DNA from: Pararhizobium mangrovi
GTDB taxonomy: Bacteria; Pseudomonadota; Alphaproteobacteria; Rhizobiales; Rhizobiaceae
Assembly (NCBI RefSeq): GCF_006516965.1
Contig: NZ_VHLH01000008.1
Coordinates: 86,961 to 150,960, forward strand
Length of the DNA: 64,000 nt
Direction of reading: 5' to 3'
The notes under the pieces were generated by a model. It did not search any database. It had not been told where the DNA came from and saw only the letters and a list, made by a program, of their open reading frames with translations. Shown piece by piece: positions 12,415-20,581 of the stretch (positions are counted from its first letter, which is position 1; each line of letters begins with the position of its first letter). Position numbers and translations under genes: made by a program.

Positions 12415-14128
12415 CGGCGCCGGCGGTCTGCTCCGCTTGCATACGGCGAAAGAGCTCGCGGGCGCCGGCACGGCTGAGCTTGCCCGACGAGGTGACGGGC
12501 AGGGCACGTGGCTTGACGAGAACCGCTTCGACCACGACGCCGTGGCGGCTGCGCAGCGTGTTCGCCACGGCTTCGGCCAATTCTGCACGCGCCGTCGGCT
12601 CGCTCGCGCGGCATTCGACCATGGCGATCGGCCGTTCGCCGGTCTCGTCCTCGTAGGAAAAGACCGCGACGTCGCCGCTCTTGAGCCCGGCGACCTCGGC
12701 TTCCGTCGTCCATTCCAGATCCTGCGGCCAGATGTTTCGGCCGTTGACGATCATGAGGTCCTTGGCGCGGCCGGTGACGACGATCTCCTCGCCCGCGAAG
12801 TAGCCGAGATCGCCGGTGTCGAGCCAGCCGTCCTCGGCGAGCACGGCACGCGTGGCCTCGTGGTTGCGGTAATAGCCCTTCATCAGGCTCGGGCCCCGTG
12901 CATGGATGCGCCCGATCGCGCCCCCTTCGAGCGAGGCTCCGTCGGTGTCGCGTATCTCGATCGCGTGGCCCGGAAGGGGCGGGCCGCAGCGCACGAACCG
13001 TCGCGCATGGCCGTCGATACCGGGAAGCACGCGATGATCCTCGAGGGCGGTACGGTCGACCGCCTCGACGCGGATGCCGGCATCGAGCGGCGCGAAGCTC
13101 AAGGCCAGCGACGCCTCGGCCATGCCGTAGCTCGCGACGAAGCTCGATGCGGAGAACCCCGCCGGTGCGAACGTCTCGGTGAAGCGCTCCAGCACGTCGG
13201 GCCGGATCATGTCCCCGCCGATCCCGGCGGCACGCCAGCGGGAAAGGTCGATACCGTCGATCGGCGCGCTCGCCGCGCGGCGGGTGCAAAGGTCGTAGCC
13301 GAAGCTGGGGCTATAGGAGATCGTGCCGCCGTTGCGGCTGATGAGGTCCAGCCAGAGAAGGGGACGGCGGGCGAAGTCGCGCGTGGCGAGATAGTCGCAA
13401 TCGAGCCCGGCGATGAGCGGCGTCAGCACGAAACCGACGAGGCCCATGTCGTGGTAGAATGGCAGCCAGGAGACGCACCGGTCGTCGTCGCCGATTGCGA
13501 GCCCGTGGCGGATGATGCCCTCGGCGTTCGCCATCAGGGCGGCCTGCGTGACGGCGACGCCGGTCGGAAAGCGCGTGCTGCCGGAGGAAAACTGCAGGTA
13601 GGACAGGTCGTCGGGCGCGGCGTTCGGCAAGGAGATCCCGTCGGCTGCCGGAGGCAGGTCGTCGAGCGTTCCGACGATCGCCATGTCGCGGTCGACAAGC
13701 CCTTCCACGAGCCACGGTGCGAGCGATTCCGGCGCGAAGGCGCCGGCGGCGTCGGCCTGCTCGATCATGCGCCGCGCCTGTTCGAGATAGACCTGTTTCC
13801 CGGCGAAAGCGGTCGGCAGCGGCATCGGCACGGGCACCAGCCCGGCATACTGGCAGGCGAAGAACGCCCGCACGAAATTCGCGTCGGTCTCGGCGACGAG
13901 CGCCACGCGATCGCCGGGCTTCAGACCGGTCGTCAGCAGCTGATGCGCGAGTGCGAGCGCCTCGGTGCGCAGGGATGCGTAGCTCAGGCTTTCGTTCAGC
14001 TTGCCGCGGCCGGAATAGAAATGGAAGCCGCGTTCGGTCCGGGCGGCGGCATCGAGCGCTTCCGGCAGGGTCGCTCCGATCGCCCGCGTCAAACCGGTTC
14101 GCGCTTTTGGAAAAGATTGCAGGTCCAT
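12407..14128 (-). CDS. Fatty acyl-AMP ligase (sphingolipid-associated acyl-ACP/CoA synthetase)
   Basis: An adenylate-forming enzyme of 573 residues (ATG 14128; a GTG at 14200 would add 24). The P-loop-like motif is LQFSSGSTRFPTGV. SYGMAEASLALSF and KDLMIVNGRNIWPQDLEW follow in the order typical of fatty acyl-AMP ligases. It should activate a fatty acid as acyl-AMP and load it onto an acyl carrier protein or CoA. The gene 3' of it is the ceramide reductase candidate, translationally overlapped. An acyl carrier protein sits at 27863-28117 beside serine palmitoyltransferase. This matches the acyl-CoA/ACP synthetase (AasR type) of the Caulobacter sphingolipid locus. The partner carrier is inferred. 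Confidence 0.8.
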   Translation of the reverse strand: MDLQSFPKARTGLTRAIGATLPEALDAAARTERGFHFYSGRGKLNESLSYASLRTEALALAHQLLTTGLKPGDRVALVAETDANFVRAFFACQYAGLVPVPMPLPTAFAGKQVYLEQARRMIEQADAAGAFAPESLAPWLVEGLVDRDMAIVGTLDDLPPAADGISLPNAAPDDLSYLQFSSGSTRFPTGVAVTQAALMANAEGIIRHGLAIGDDDRCVSWLPFYHDMGLVGFVLTPLIAGLDCDYLATRDFARRPLLWLDLISRNGGTISYSPSFGYDLCTRRAASAPIDGIDLSRWRAAGIGGDMIRPDVLERFTETFAPAGFSASSFVASYGMAEASLALSFAPLDAGIRVEAVDRTALEDHRVLPGIDGHARRFVRCGPPLPGHAIEIRDTDGASLEGGAIGRIHARGPSLMKGYYRNHEATRAVLAEDGWLDTGDLGYFAGEEIVVTGRAKDLMIVNGRNIWPQDLEWTTEAEVAGLKSGDVAVFSYEDETGERPIAMVECRASEPTARAELAEAVANTLRSRHGVVVEAVLVKPRALPVTSSGKLSRAGARELFRRMQAEQTAGAVG

Positions 14129-14206
14129 GGCGTTTCTTGTCGCTCTTGAAAGATCGCGGCTAGCAAGCTTCACCGGCAATGGCAACCGGAATGCATGCAC
14201 GGACCG

Positions 14207-15553
14207 TCAAGACACCTCTTTCATGGCGCGATCACGGCGTGCCTGTTGCACGACTGCGCCGAGTTGCATGAAAAAGAGCACGATCGCCGCCAGAAGCGTG
14301 GTGGAGCCGACGCCTTCCAGGCCGTAGCCGCGCATCGCCGGGAAAAGGACGGCAAGGTAGGCCGCCGTCGATACTGCGCGCAGGACGAGCGCCAGCGTTG
14401 CATGGCCGGTGGAAACGAGCATCGGTTCCAGAGGCAGGCCCCAGATGCCGACGATGGCCGCCCCGAACAGCCAGAGCATGACCATCTTCGCATCGGCATA
14501 GGCCGGCCCGAAGGCAAGCGCGATCAGATGGCCGCCGAAGAGGACGAGAACGAGGAGGGCGAGCGTGCCGATGCCGCCGGCGACGAGCGAGATGCGCAGC
14601 GCAAGCAGCCGAAGCGCGCGCGTCGCGCCTTCCGAATAGAGCCGGGCGAGCTCGGGATAGAGCACCGGCGTCATCAGCTTCGCCGGTCGTGCGGCGGCCG
14701 TGCTCACTTGCCGTGCAATGCGGAAAAGGCCCGCGTCGTGCGCGCCGAAGAACGCGCCGACGGCGAGCGTCGCCGCGCGGTTCGTCACCACGCCGAGCGT
14801 GGAGGACAAGTTGATGCTCCAGACGAAGCGCCAGATGCCCGGCATGTCCGCGCCGAGCCGGCGCCCGCCACCGCGCACGAGATCCAGAGACCCGTAATGG
14901 CGGTGGAAGAGGTGAAGCGCGAAGGCCGTCGAAGCGAGGAAGGAGGCGAGCGTCGAGACGTACCATACGACGAGGAACCAGCCGAGCCCGCCGCCGAGAC
15001 CCCATACGGCGAGCGAGCCGACGAGCCGGATCACCGCGCCGATCGCGCCGGGAGCGGCGTAGAGGTCGAACCGGTCCATCAGCCGCAGCACGCCGCCGGA
15101 GAAGGTGGATGCGGTGAAGAGCACCGATGTCGAAAACGCCATGCCGACCGGCAGGAGATCGGAGGGCCAGCCAAGGGCGCCGGCGAAGAAATAGGCCGCG
15201 ATAAGCGCGACGATCGTCCCACCAATGCCGGCGAGCAGATCGAGGAACACCGCGAAGCGAATGGCATGCCGGAAATCGCCGATGCGTCCTTCGCGAAAGG
15301 GCGTCATGCCGTACTGTACGACCACCTGCCACGACTTGAATTCCGCGACGTCGCCGACCGTCTGGGCGTAGGCACTCACGAGGGTCAACAGACCGAACTC
15401 GGTGACGCCGAGCGAGCGCGCGGCGATCGCAAGGTAGGCAAGGCTCAGGATCGCGGTGACGGTGCGCCCGCCGACGAGGAACGAGGCGTTGCCGAGAAGG
15501 GCGCGAACACCACGCCCGCCACCCGTCGCGCCGTGCCGGAAGATGCGCTTCAC
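14207..15553 (-). CDS. Oligosaccharide flippase family protein (Wzx/MurJ-like)
   Basis: A polytopic membrane protein of 448 residues with about 12 hydrophobic segments, resembling the polysaccharide-biosynthesis (Wzx) branch of the MOP exporter superfamily. The GTG at 15553 is chosen because GAGGAAG lies 10 bases upstream; the frame extends to 15631 without family sequence. It sits between a CDP-glycerol-phosphotransferase-like gene and the acyl-AMP ligase. A role in flipping a glycan- or phosphate-decorated lipid across the inner membrane is plausible, but the substrate is unknown. Confidence 0.75.
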   Translation of the reverse strand: MKRIFRHGATGGGRGVRALLGNASFLVGGRTVTAILSLAYLAIAARSLGVTEFGLLTLVSAYAQTVGDVAEFKSWQVVVQYGMTPFREGRIGDFRHAIRFAVFLDLLAGIGGTIVALIAAYFFAGALGWPSDLLPVGMAFSTSVLFTASTFSGGVLRLMDRFDLYAAPGAIGAVIRLVGSLAVWGLGGGLGWFLVVWYVSTLASFLASTAFALHLFHRHYGSLDLVRGGGRRLGADMPGIWRFVWSINLSSTLGVVTNRAATLAVGAFFGAHDAGLFRIARQVSTAAARPAKLMTPVLYPELARLYSEGATRALRLLALRISLVAGGIGTLALLVLVLFGGHLIALAFGPAYADAKMVMLWLFGAAIVGIWGLPLEPMLVSTGHATLALVLRAVSTAAYLAVLFPAMRGYGLEGVGSTTLLAAIVLFFMQLGAVVQQARRDRAMKEVS

Positions 15554-15641
15554 GGCCGAACCGCTTCCTCGACCCGCCGGGCGATGCCCGATCTGTCGAT
15601 CGCGTCTGCCGGAAGGTGCCTGTCTTCGCAACGTTTCCCCG

Positions 15642-16778
15642 TCACGCGGCGCTCTTTTCCTTCAGATAGCGCACGATCGTATCCGCTCCGCGCGGTGCCG
15701 AGTCCGTCTCGGGCTCGATGTCGTAGGTTTCCGCGACATAGGCCTTCTGCGCCTCGAGTTTATCCGGATGGGTCGTGACCGCCCGTTCGAGTGCGGCGCC
15801 GAGATCGCCGGCGCCATGGGCCACTTCGCCGAGGTGCCAGGCGCGATAGTTCTCGTCATCCTGCCAGTCGAAGCGGTTGGGGTTCAGGAAGACCATCGGA
15901 CGCGGTCGCAGCAGGAACTCTGCCGTCTGGCTCGAAACGTCGCCGAGATAGATATCGGCGCCGAAGGTGTAGGTCATGTCGATCGAGTTCGTGCTGCCGA
16001 GGTCGATGCGCATGTGGTCGAGCTTCATATAGCGCTCGAAGGGCTCGTACTTTTCCGGGCGGGGCGGATCGAAGAGCCTGAGATGGGGTGCGAAGACGAG
16101 GTTGTAGCGCGTGCTTTCGGCGAAGAAGTCGAGCACCTCGAAGCCGACATGCGGCCAGGAGGAGAGCGAAAGCCAGAAATGCGGGTTGTAGACGACGGTC
16201 GGCCGGTCGTTGTCGAAGAGCGGCGGCCGTTCCGACTCCATGCGCCGGACGAGGTCGAGCTTGGCGTAGCCGCCGATGCCGTAGTCGCCCGGCCTCGTGT
16301 TGCCGAGCTTGAGGTGGCGTTCGGCGAGCTTGCGGCCGGGCAGGAGGATGAAATCGAACTGCCCGACATTCGACTGGTAGCCGCTCGCCCGGTCGCCCGG
16401 TCCATGGCCGGTCCATACGAGCTGCGTGCCCTTCATGTCGAACTTGCGCAGGAAGAGCGTCGTGCGCTCCGGCACGACGATCGCGTCGAAGCCGCGCAGG
16501 TAGGAAAGGTTCATGAGAAGCGTGAGCTTCTTCGGTGGCACGGTGTTCCCCCGTGCGCGCAGGATCGTGCGCGCGGGCGGCGGCAGGCGAAGCCTGTGGA
16601 ACGTCACGTCGGCGTCGGGATAGAAGCGCGCGAGCTCTTTCATGTAGTCCAGGCTGGCGTCCATCGCGGCGGCCAGATGAACCTCCACATCCTTGTGCCG
16701 GCGCGCCATTTCCATGGCGATCGGAAGCGTATGCAGGATCTGGTGGCGTTGCGCGAGATAGACGAAGACGATGCGCAC
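15642..16778 (-). CDS. CDP-glycerol glycerophosphotransferase-like (TagF/TagB-type) enzyme
   Basis: A protein of 378 residues starting at GTG 16778 (MRIVFVYLAQRHQILHTLPI) with GGACAGG upstream. Two family-type motifs are visible: VWTGHGPGD in the middle and VVYNPHFWLSLSSW towards the C-terminal half. These resemble the nucleotide-phosphate-binding domain of CDP-glycerol:poly(glycerophosphate) transferases, which use CDP-activated glycerol phosphate. There is no N-terminal membrane domain. Within the sphingolipid island it is a candidate for adding glycerol-phosphate or phosphoglycerate units to ceramide phosphate. Donor and acceptor are inferred. The frame continues open to 17759, but that part is antisense to nothing conserved and overlaps the phosphoesterase gene. 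Confidence 0.65.
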   Translation of the reverse strand: MRIVFVYLAQRHQILHTLPIAMEMARRHKDVEVHLAAAMDASLDYMKELARFYPDADVTFHRLRLPPPARTILRARGNTVPPKKLTLLMNLSYLRGFDAIVVPERTTLFLRKFDMKGTQLVWTGHGPGDRASGYQSNVGQFDFILLPGRKLAERHLKLGNTRPGDYGIGGYAKLDLVRRMESERPPLFDNDRPTVVYNPHFWLSLSSWPHVGFEVLDFFAESTRYNLVFAPHLRLFDPPRPEKYEPFERYMKLDHMRIDLGSTNSIDMTYTFGADIYLGDVSSQTAEFLLRPRPMVFLNPNRFDWQDDENYRAWHLGEVAHGAGDLGAALERAVTTHPDKLEAQKAYVAETYDIEPETDSAPRGADTIVRYLKEKSAA

Positions 16779-16906
16779 GGGCGGCCTGTCCGGTTCGTTC
16801 GAAGGCGCCGCCGAACGTGGATCTGGCTCCCGCAAGACGGCATGAGGCGCCCGCGATAGGACGCCGTGCGTCGCGCCGCAAGTCCCTCGCGAGTGCGGTC
16901 GCCGTT

Positions 16907-17806
16907 CTACACCGGCAGCTTCGGCAGGTCGAAGACGACGGGGGCAGCCTCCTCGATACCGCCTTCGGACGTGACGGAGCGCAGCGCCGTGACCGCGCGC
17001 CAACCGGCCGCACCGCCGCGGGAAAGCCGGATCCGGCGCCACGAACCGGCATGCTCGTGGTGACCGGTCGCGATGCTCATCGACGGCACGCCGAGGACGG
17101 GCACGGGACCGCCGTCCGCGTCGATCGTCGAAACCAGATCGGCGTGCAGATGGCCGTGAAGCACCATGTGCACGCCGCCTTCGGCGATTACGCGGGCGAC
17201 CGCGTGACGGTCTGTAAGTGCCTTGCGCGCCGGGCTCAGGCCATCGACAGGGGGATGGTGAATGAGCACGACCCGGCAGCGCTCTTCGAGCGGTGTGGCG
17301 AGCAGGCTTCGAAGCCGGTCGAGCTGCGTGCGCCCCACGCGGCCGGAAGCAAGGAGCGGAGCGGTCGCGACAGCGCTCGACACGCAGACGAGATCGACCG
17401 GGCCGATCCGTCGGACGTAGGGAAAGATTTCGTTCCCTTCGCCGAGCCATGGGCGCCAATGGTGCCGCAGCGTTTTCGCGGCGCCACGTACCAGCGCGTC
17501 GTGATTGCCGGGTACGAGCGCTACGCGCTCCGGGGCCGCAAGGCGGCAAAGCCAGGTGGCGGACGCGGCGAATTCGCGTTCCATGGCGAAGTTCACGAGG
17601 TCGCCCGTCACCGCGAAGCCGTCCGGTGCTGCGGCCTGGCAGTCGCGGCGTATCGTCTCGGCGACCGCCGGATCGTGGAGGGTCTCGCGTCGCCGCCGCC
17701 AGCTCTGCAGCGTCAGGAAGCGCTTGCCCAGGCATTCGCCGAGCTTCGGCAAGGCGCACGAAAGGTGCGGATCGCTGATATGGGCAAGCGTGATCGCGCC
17801 TTGCAT
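16907..17806 (-). CDS. Metallophosphoesterase (calcineurin-like)
   Basis: A phosphoesterase of 299 residues without a signal peptide. All metal-binding blocks are present in order: DPH at Asp12-His14, GDLVN, GNHD, an IHHPP block and GHLH. The ATG at 17806 is favoured by GGAGGGG 5 bases upstream; the frame runs to 17917. It heads the minus-strand unit that continues to the TagF-like, flippase, acyl ligase and reductase genes. A dephosphorylation or phosphodiester-cleavage step in sphingolipid head-group metabolism is a reasonable guess. The substrate cannot be read from the sequence. Confidence 0.8.
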   Translation of the reverse strand: MQGAITLAHISDPHLSCALPKLGECLGKRFLTLQSWRRRRETLHDPAVAETIRRDCQAAAPDGFAVTGDLVNFAMEREFAASATWLCRLAAPERVALVPGNHDALVRGAAKTLRHHWRPWLGEGNEIFPYVRRIGPVDLVCVSSAVATAPLLASGRVGRTQLDRLRSLLATPLEERCRVVLIHHPPVDGLSPARKALTDRHAVARVIAEGGVHMVLHGHLHADLVSTIDADGGPVPVLGVPSMSIATGHHEHAGSWRRIRLSRGGAAGWRAVTALRSVTSEGGIEEAAPVVFDLPKLPV

Positions 17807-17941
17807 CGGCGTCCCCTCCATGCGCCTTCGCATGCCGGATGGCGCACGGTTAGGCGTTGCACCCATAGGCCATGCTCTATATGCCGGCAACGCGCGTTCG
17901 TCGTGCGGTTCTTCCATGCAATGCCGGATACGGATCTCCCG

Positions 17942-18682
17942 ATGAAGGCCATCATTCTATGCGCCGGGCAGGGGCGTCGCCTCATGCCGCTTACGGCCGA
18001 AACGCCGAAATGCCTGCTCGACCTTTCCGGTCGCAGCGTCCTCGAATGGCAGTTGCACGCGCTGGCAGCGGCCGGCGTGGAAGAGGCGATCGTCGTCACC
18101 GGTTTCAATGCGGGCAAGGTCGAAGCGGCGCTGGCGCGGACTACGGCCGGGATCGCCGTGCGCTCGATCCACAACCCCTTCTATGCCGTGGCCGACAACA
18201 TGGCGAGCTGCTGGGTGGCGCTCGGCGAGATGCGCTCGCCATTCCTCGTTCTCAACGGCGACACCCTCATCGAGCCGGCGCTCGCCCGCCGTGTGGTCGA
18301 CGGCCCGGTCGATGCGCCGATCACGGTGACGATCGACCGCAAGGAAGCCTACGACGACGACGACATGAAGGTTCGCCTCGACGGCGATCGGTTGAGCGCG
18401 ATCGGCAAGACGCTCGAAGCGCCGATCGACGGTGAATCCATCGGTTTCCTGCGTTTCTCCCCGGAAGGCGGCGCGCTTTTCGCCGACGAGGTCGCGCGCA
18501 GCCTGCGCGCCGAGGGCGGCCTCAAGCTGTGGTATCTGAGCGCGATCGACCGCATCGCCAAGGCGGGTCATCCCGTGGCGGTCCGCTCGATCGAGGGGCT
18601 CGAATGGGGCGAACTCGATTCCGCCGACGATCTCGCTTTCGACCGCCGCATGACGGATGGCTGGCGCGAACGCGAGTTTTAG
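17942..18682 (+). CDS. Sugar/phospho-alcohol nucleotidyltransferase (LicC/CpgD-like)
   Basis: A single-domain NTP-transferase of 246 residues beginning MKAIILCAGQGRRLMPLT, the nucleotide-binding loop of the family, followed by ETPKCLLDL. GD at LVLNGDT is the metal-binding motif. The small size and C-terminus are like phosphocholine and related CTP-dependent cytidylyltransferases, not like long sugar pyrophosphorylases. ATG 17921 is in frame and 7 codons longer, but lacks a ribosome-binding site. It is divergent from the phosphoesterase operon and convergent with a second NTP-transferase. In Caulobacter a phosphoglycerate cytidylyltransferase of this type (CpgD, from memory) serves ceramide phosphoglycerate synthesis; that role is an inference here. 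Confidence 0.72.
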   Translation: MKAIILCAGQGRRLMPLTAETPKCLLDLSGRSVLEWQLHALAAAGVEEAIVVTGFNAGKVEAALARTTAGIAVRSIHNPFYAVADNMASCWVALGEMRSPFLVLNGDTLIEPALARRVVDGPVDAPITVTIDRKEAYDDDDMKVRLDGDRLSAIGKTLEAPIDGESIGFLRFSPEGGALFADEVARSLRAEGGLKLWYLSAIDRIAKAGHPVAVRSIEGLEWGELDSADDLAFDRRMTDGWREREF

Positions 18683-18722
18683 AGCGCTTCCGTATAAACC
18701 CGAAGGGCTCCAAAACGCGGCG

Positions 18723-19466
18723 TCAGCCCGCGAGCCGGCGCACCAGTTCGAGGTCGGCCGGCTTGTCGACGTCGATCGCGCTTTCCCCGAACGGCATCTC
18801 CACCACACCGAGCGGACAACCGGCCTTGCGGCCGAGCCGTTCGAGCGCTTCGGCGAGGGTCAGCCGGCCGGCCATATAGGCGGCGACGGCACCGGGCCCG
18901 AGCATGCCGAACAGCTTGACCGGGTTCTTGCGATGCATCTCGATCTTTTGCCAGAGGTCGACGACGCCGATGGCCCGGTCGTCCGAGAGATAAAAGAGGT
19001 TGCAGCCCGAAAACCGACCGTCGGCGAATTTCAGGTAGGTGCGCTGCGTCTCCGGCACGGCCCGCTCGATCGTCTCGGCGCGTGCGAGCGCGGCGACAAC
19101 GCCCGCATTCGGCAGGTTGGCAAGGAAATGGTCGACCCATTCGCGCTTCAGCAGCGCATGGTCGGCCGTCGTGACCAGCAACGGTGTACCGAGCACGTCG
19201 AGGGCGGCCCGCACGCTCGCGCTCGGGCTCGTGCTCGCGGCGACGATCTCGAAACGGGGATCGCCAACGACCGATGGATCCTCGATCGAAACGGCGATGC
19301 GTCCCACCCGCTCGCTCGCGGCAAGCGCTTCGCCGACGCGCGCGAGCATCGGCTTGCCGGCGATGTCGATCAGCGCCTTGTGGGCGACGCCGGCATGTTC
19401 GGCCAGCGGATCGCCGCCCGGCCGCGAACCGGCGAGGACGAGCGCGGTCAGCGGCTGCGCCGTCAC
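18723..19466 (-). CDS. MobA-like NTP transferase domain protein
   Basis: A 247-residue protein with a MobA-like nucleotidyltransferase start (TALVLAGSRPGGDPL, then HKALIDIAGKPML) and a TTADHALL block in place of the usual DxD. The GTG at 19466 overlaps the TGA of the upstream GNAT gene as GTGA, which fixes the start and shows translational coupling. A longer open frame through 20708 is in the wrong frame for the GNAT gene and is ignored. As last gene of the HIT-lptF-lptG-GNAT unit it probably makes or handles a nucleotide-activated head group. The substrate is unknown. Its relation to the NTP-transferase at 17942-18682 suggests two activated intermediates. Confidence 0.7.
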   Translation of the reverse strand: MTAQPLTALVLAGSRPGGDPLAEHAGVAHKALIDIAGKPMLARVGEALAASERVGRIAVSIEDPSVVGDPRFEIVAASTSPSASVRAALDVLGTPLLVTTADHALLKREWVDHFLANLPNAGVVAALARAETIERAVPETQRTYLKFADGRFSGCNLFYLSDDRAIGVVDLWQKIEMHRKNPVKLFGMLGPGAVAAYMAGRLTLAEALERLGRKAGCPLGVVEMPFGESAIDVDKPADLELVRRLAG

Positions 19467-20581
19467 GCGAGCGTCTTTTTGTAGAGCCGATAGGTCTTGT
19501 AGGGCTTGCCGCCGCTCAGCGATTCGCCGAGATGGCGCATCGGCATGTTGTCCTCGAGCACCCAGGACATCTCGATGCGGCGAATGCCGCGCTTCATCGC
19601 CTGCTCGCGGATCTGGTTCATCACCAGGAAGGGCAGTAGGCTGCCGAGCGCGGTCTCGGAGATCTTCTTGCGGAAGCCCATCAGCGGCACGCGGCCGGTG
19701 GCGACGCCCGAAACCTTGAGCCGCCACAAGAGCTTCGTCCAGCCGAAGGGAGCGATGCGGCCACGAAGGTCGCGTGTTGCTTCGTTGAGGTTCGGCAGGC
19801 ATACGCCGAAGCCGACCGGCTCGCCGTCGACCTCGACGATGGGCACCATGTCGGCTTCGAGAAGCGGCTTCATCGCCTTGGCGAGCGCTTCCATCTCGTC
19901 CTTGGCGAAGGGGATGAACCCCCAGTTTCCCGACCATGCATCGTTGAAGATATCGACGATGGAGGCGAGGTCGCGATCGTAGTTCTTCTGGTCGAGCGAA
20001 CGAAGCTTCACGTTCTTCGGCGGTGGCCGCTTCTGCACGCGCTCGATCCATTTCGGCGTGTGTTCGTCGGCGTTGTAGAGATAGGCGTGGACGTCCTTCA
20101 GCCGGCCATAGCCCTGTTCCTCGATCCGGGCACCGGTATAGCGTGGATTGTGGCCCATCATCAGCATCGGCGGCGTGTCGAAGCCATCGACCAGCGTGCC
20201 GATCTCCTCGTTGATCGACAGGTCGAACGGGCCCTGCACGCGGGCGAGGCCCCGTTCGCCGAGCCATGCCTCCGCCTCGTCGAAGAGGGCGGCGAAGACG
20301 GCCGGGTCGTCCTTGGCCATCACCATGCCGAAATGGCCGATGCCGGGAATGCGCCGGTCGTCCTGCGCCGAGATGCGCCCGACCGGCTTTCCGTCTTCGA
20401 AGGCAAGCCAGAAGGCGACGTCGGCATAGTTGAAGAAAGGGTTCGTCTTCGCCGAAAGCGACTGGCGCCGTTCGAGCTTCAGCGGCGCGACGTAGTTCGC
20501 GTCGTCGGCCATCAGCCGACCCGGCAGCTCGATGAACGCGTCCATGTCGCGGCTCGTTTGCACGCGGCGAATCTTGATCAA
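19463..20581 (-). CDS. bcerS: GNAT-family acyltransferase, probable bacterial ceramide synthase
   Basis: A 372-residue GNAT-superfamily protein without signal peptide. The start is TTG at 20581, which overlaps the lptG TGA as TTGA and has GGAG 8 bases upstream. The N-terminal half has IKIRRVQTSRDMDAFIELP and LAFEDGKPVGRISAQDD; the second half has VPIVEVDGEPVGFGVCLPNL, so two acetyltransferase-like halves appear to be present. Size and sequence style match the large GNAT proteins found in bacterial sphingolipid loci, where such a protein N-acylates the long-chain base. Context (serine palmitoyltransferase, reductase, acyl ligase) strongly supports this. Without the locus it would only be called a GNAT hypothetical protein. 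Confidence 0.72.
   Translation of the reverse strand: MIKIRRVQTSRDMDAFIELPGRLMADDANYVAPLKLERRQSLSAKTNPFFNYADVAFWLAFEDGKPVGRISAQDDRRIPGIGHFGMVMAKDDPAVFAALFDEAEAWLGERGLARVQGPFDLSINEEIGTLVDGFDTPPMLMMGHNPRYTGARIEEQGYGRLKDVHAYLYNADEHTPKWIERVQKRPPPKNVKLRSLDQKNYDRDLASIVDIFNDAWSGNWGFIPFAKDEMEALAKAMKPLLEADMVPIVEVDGEPVGFGVCLPNLNEATRDLRGRIAPFGWTKLLWRLKVSGVATGRVPLMGFRKKISETALGSLLPFLVMNQIREQAMKRGIRRIEMSWVLEDNMPMRHLGESLSGGKPYKTYRLYKKTLA

Noticed and set aside
15642..17759. A 705-codon reading of the TagF-like gene
   Set aside because: The first about 327 codons overlap the phosphoesterase gene in another frame and are arginine-rich noise; the real protein begins at GTG 16778.
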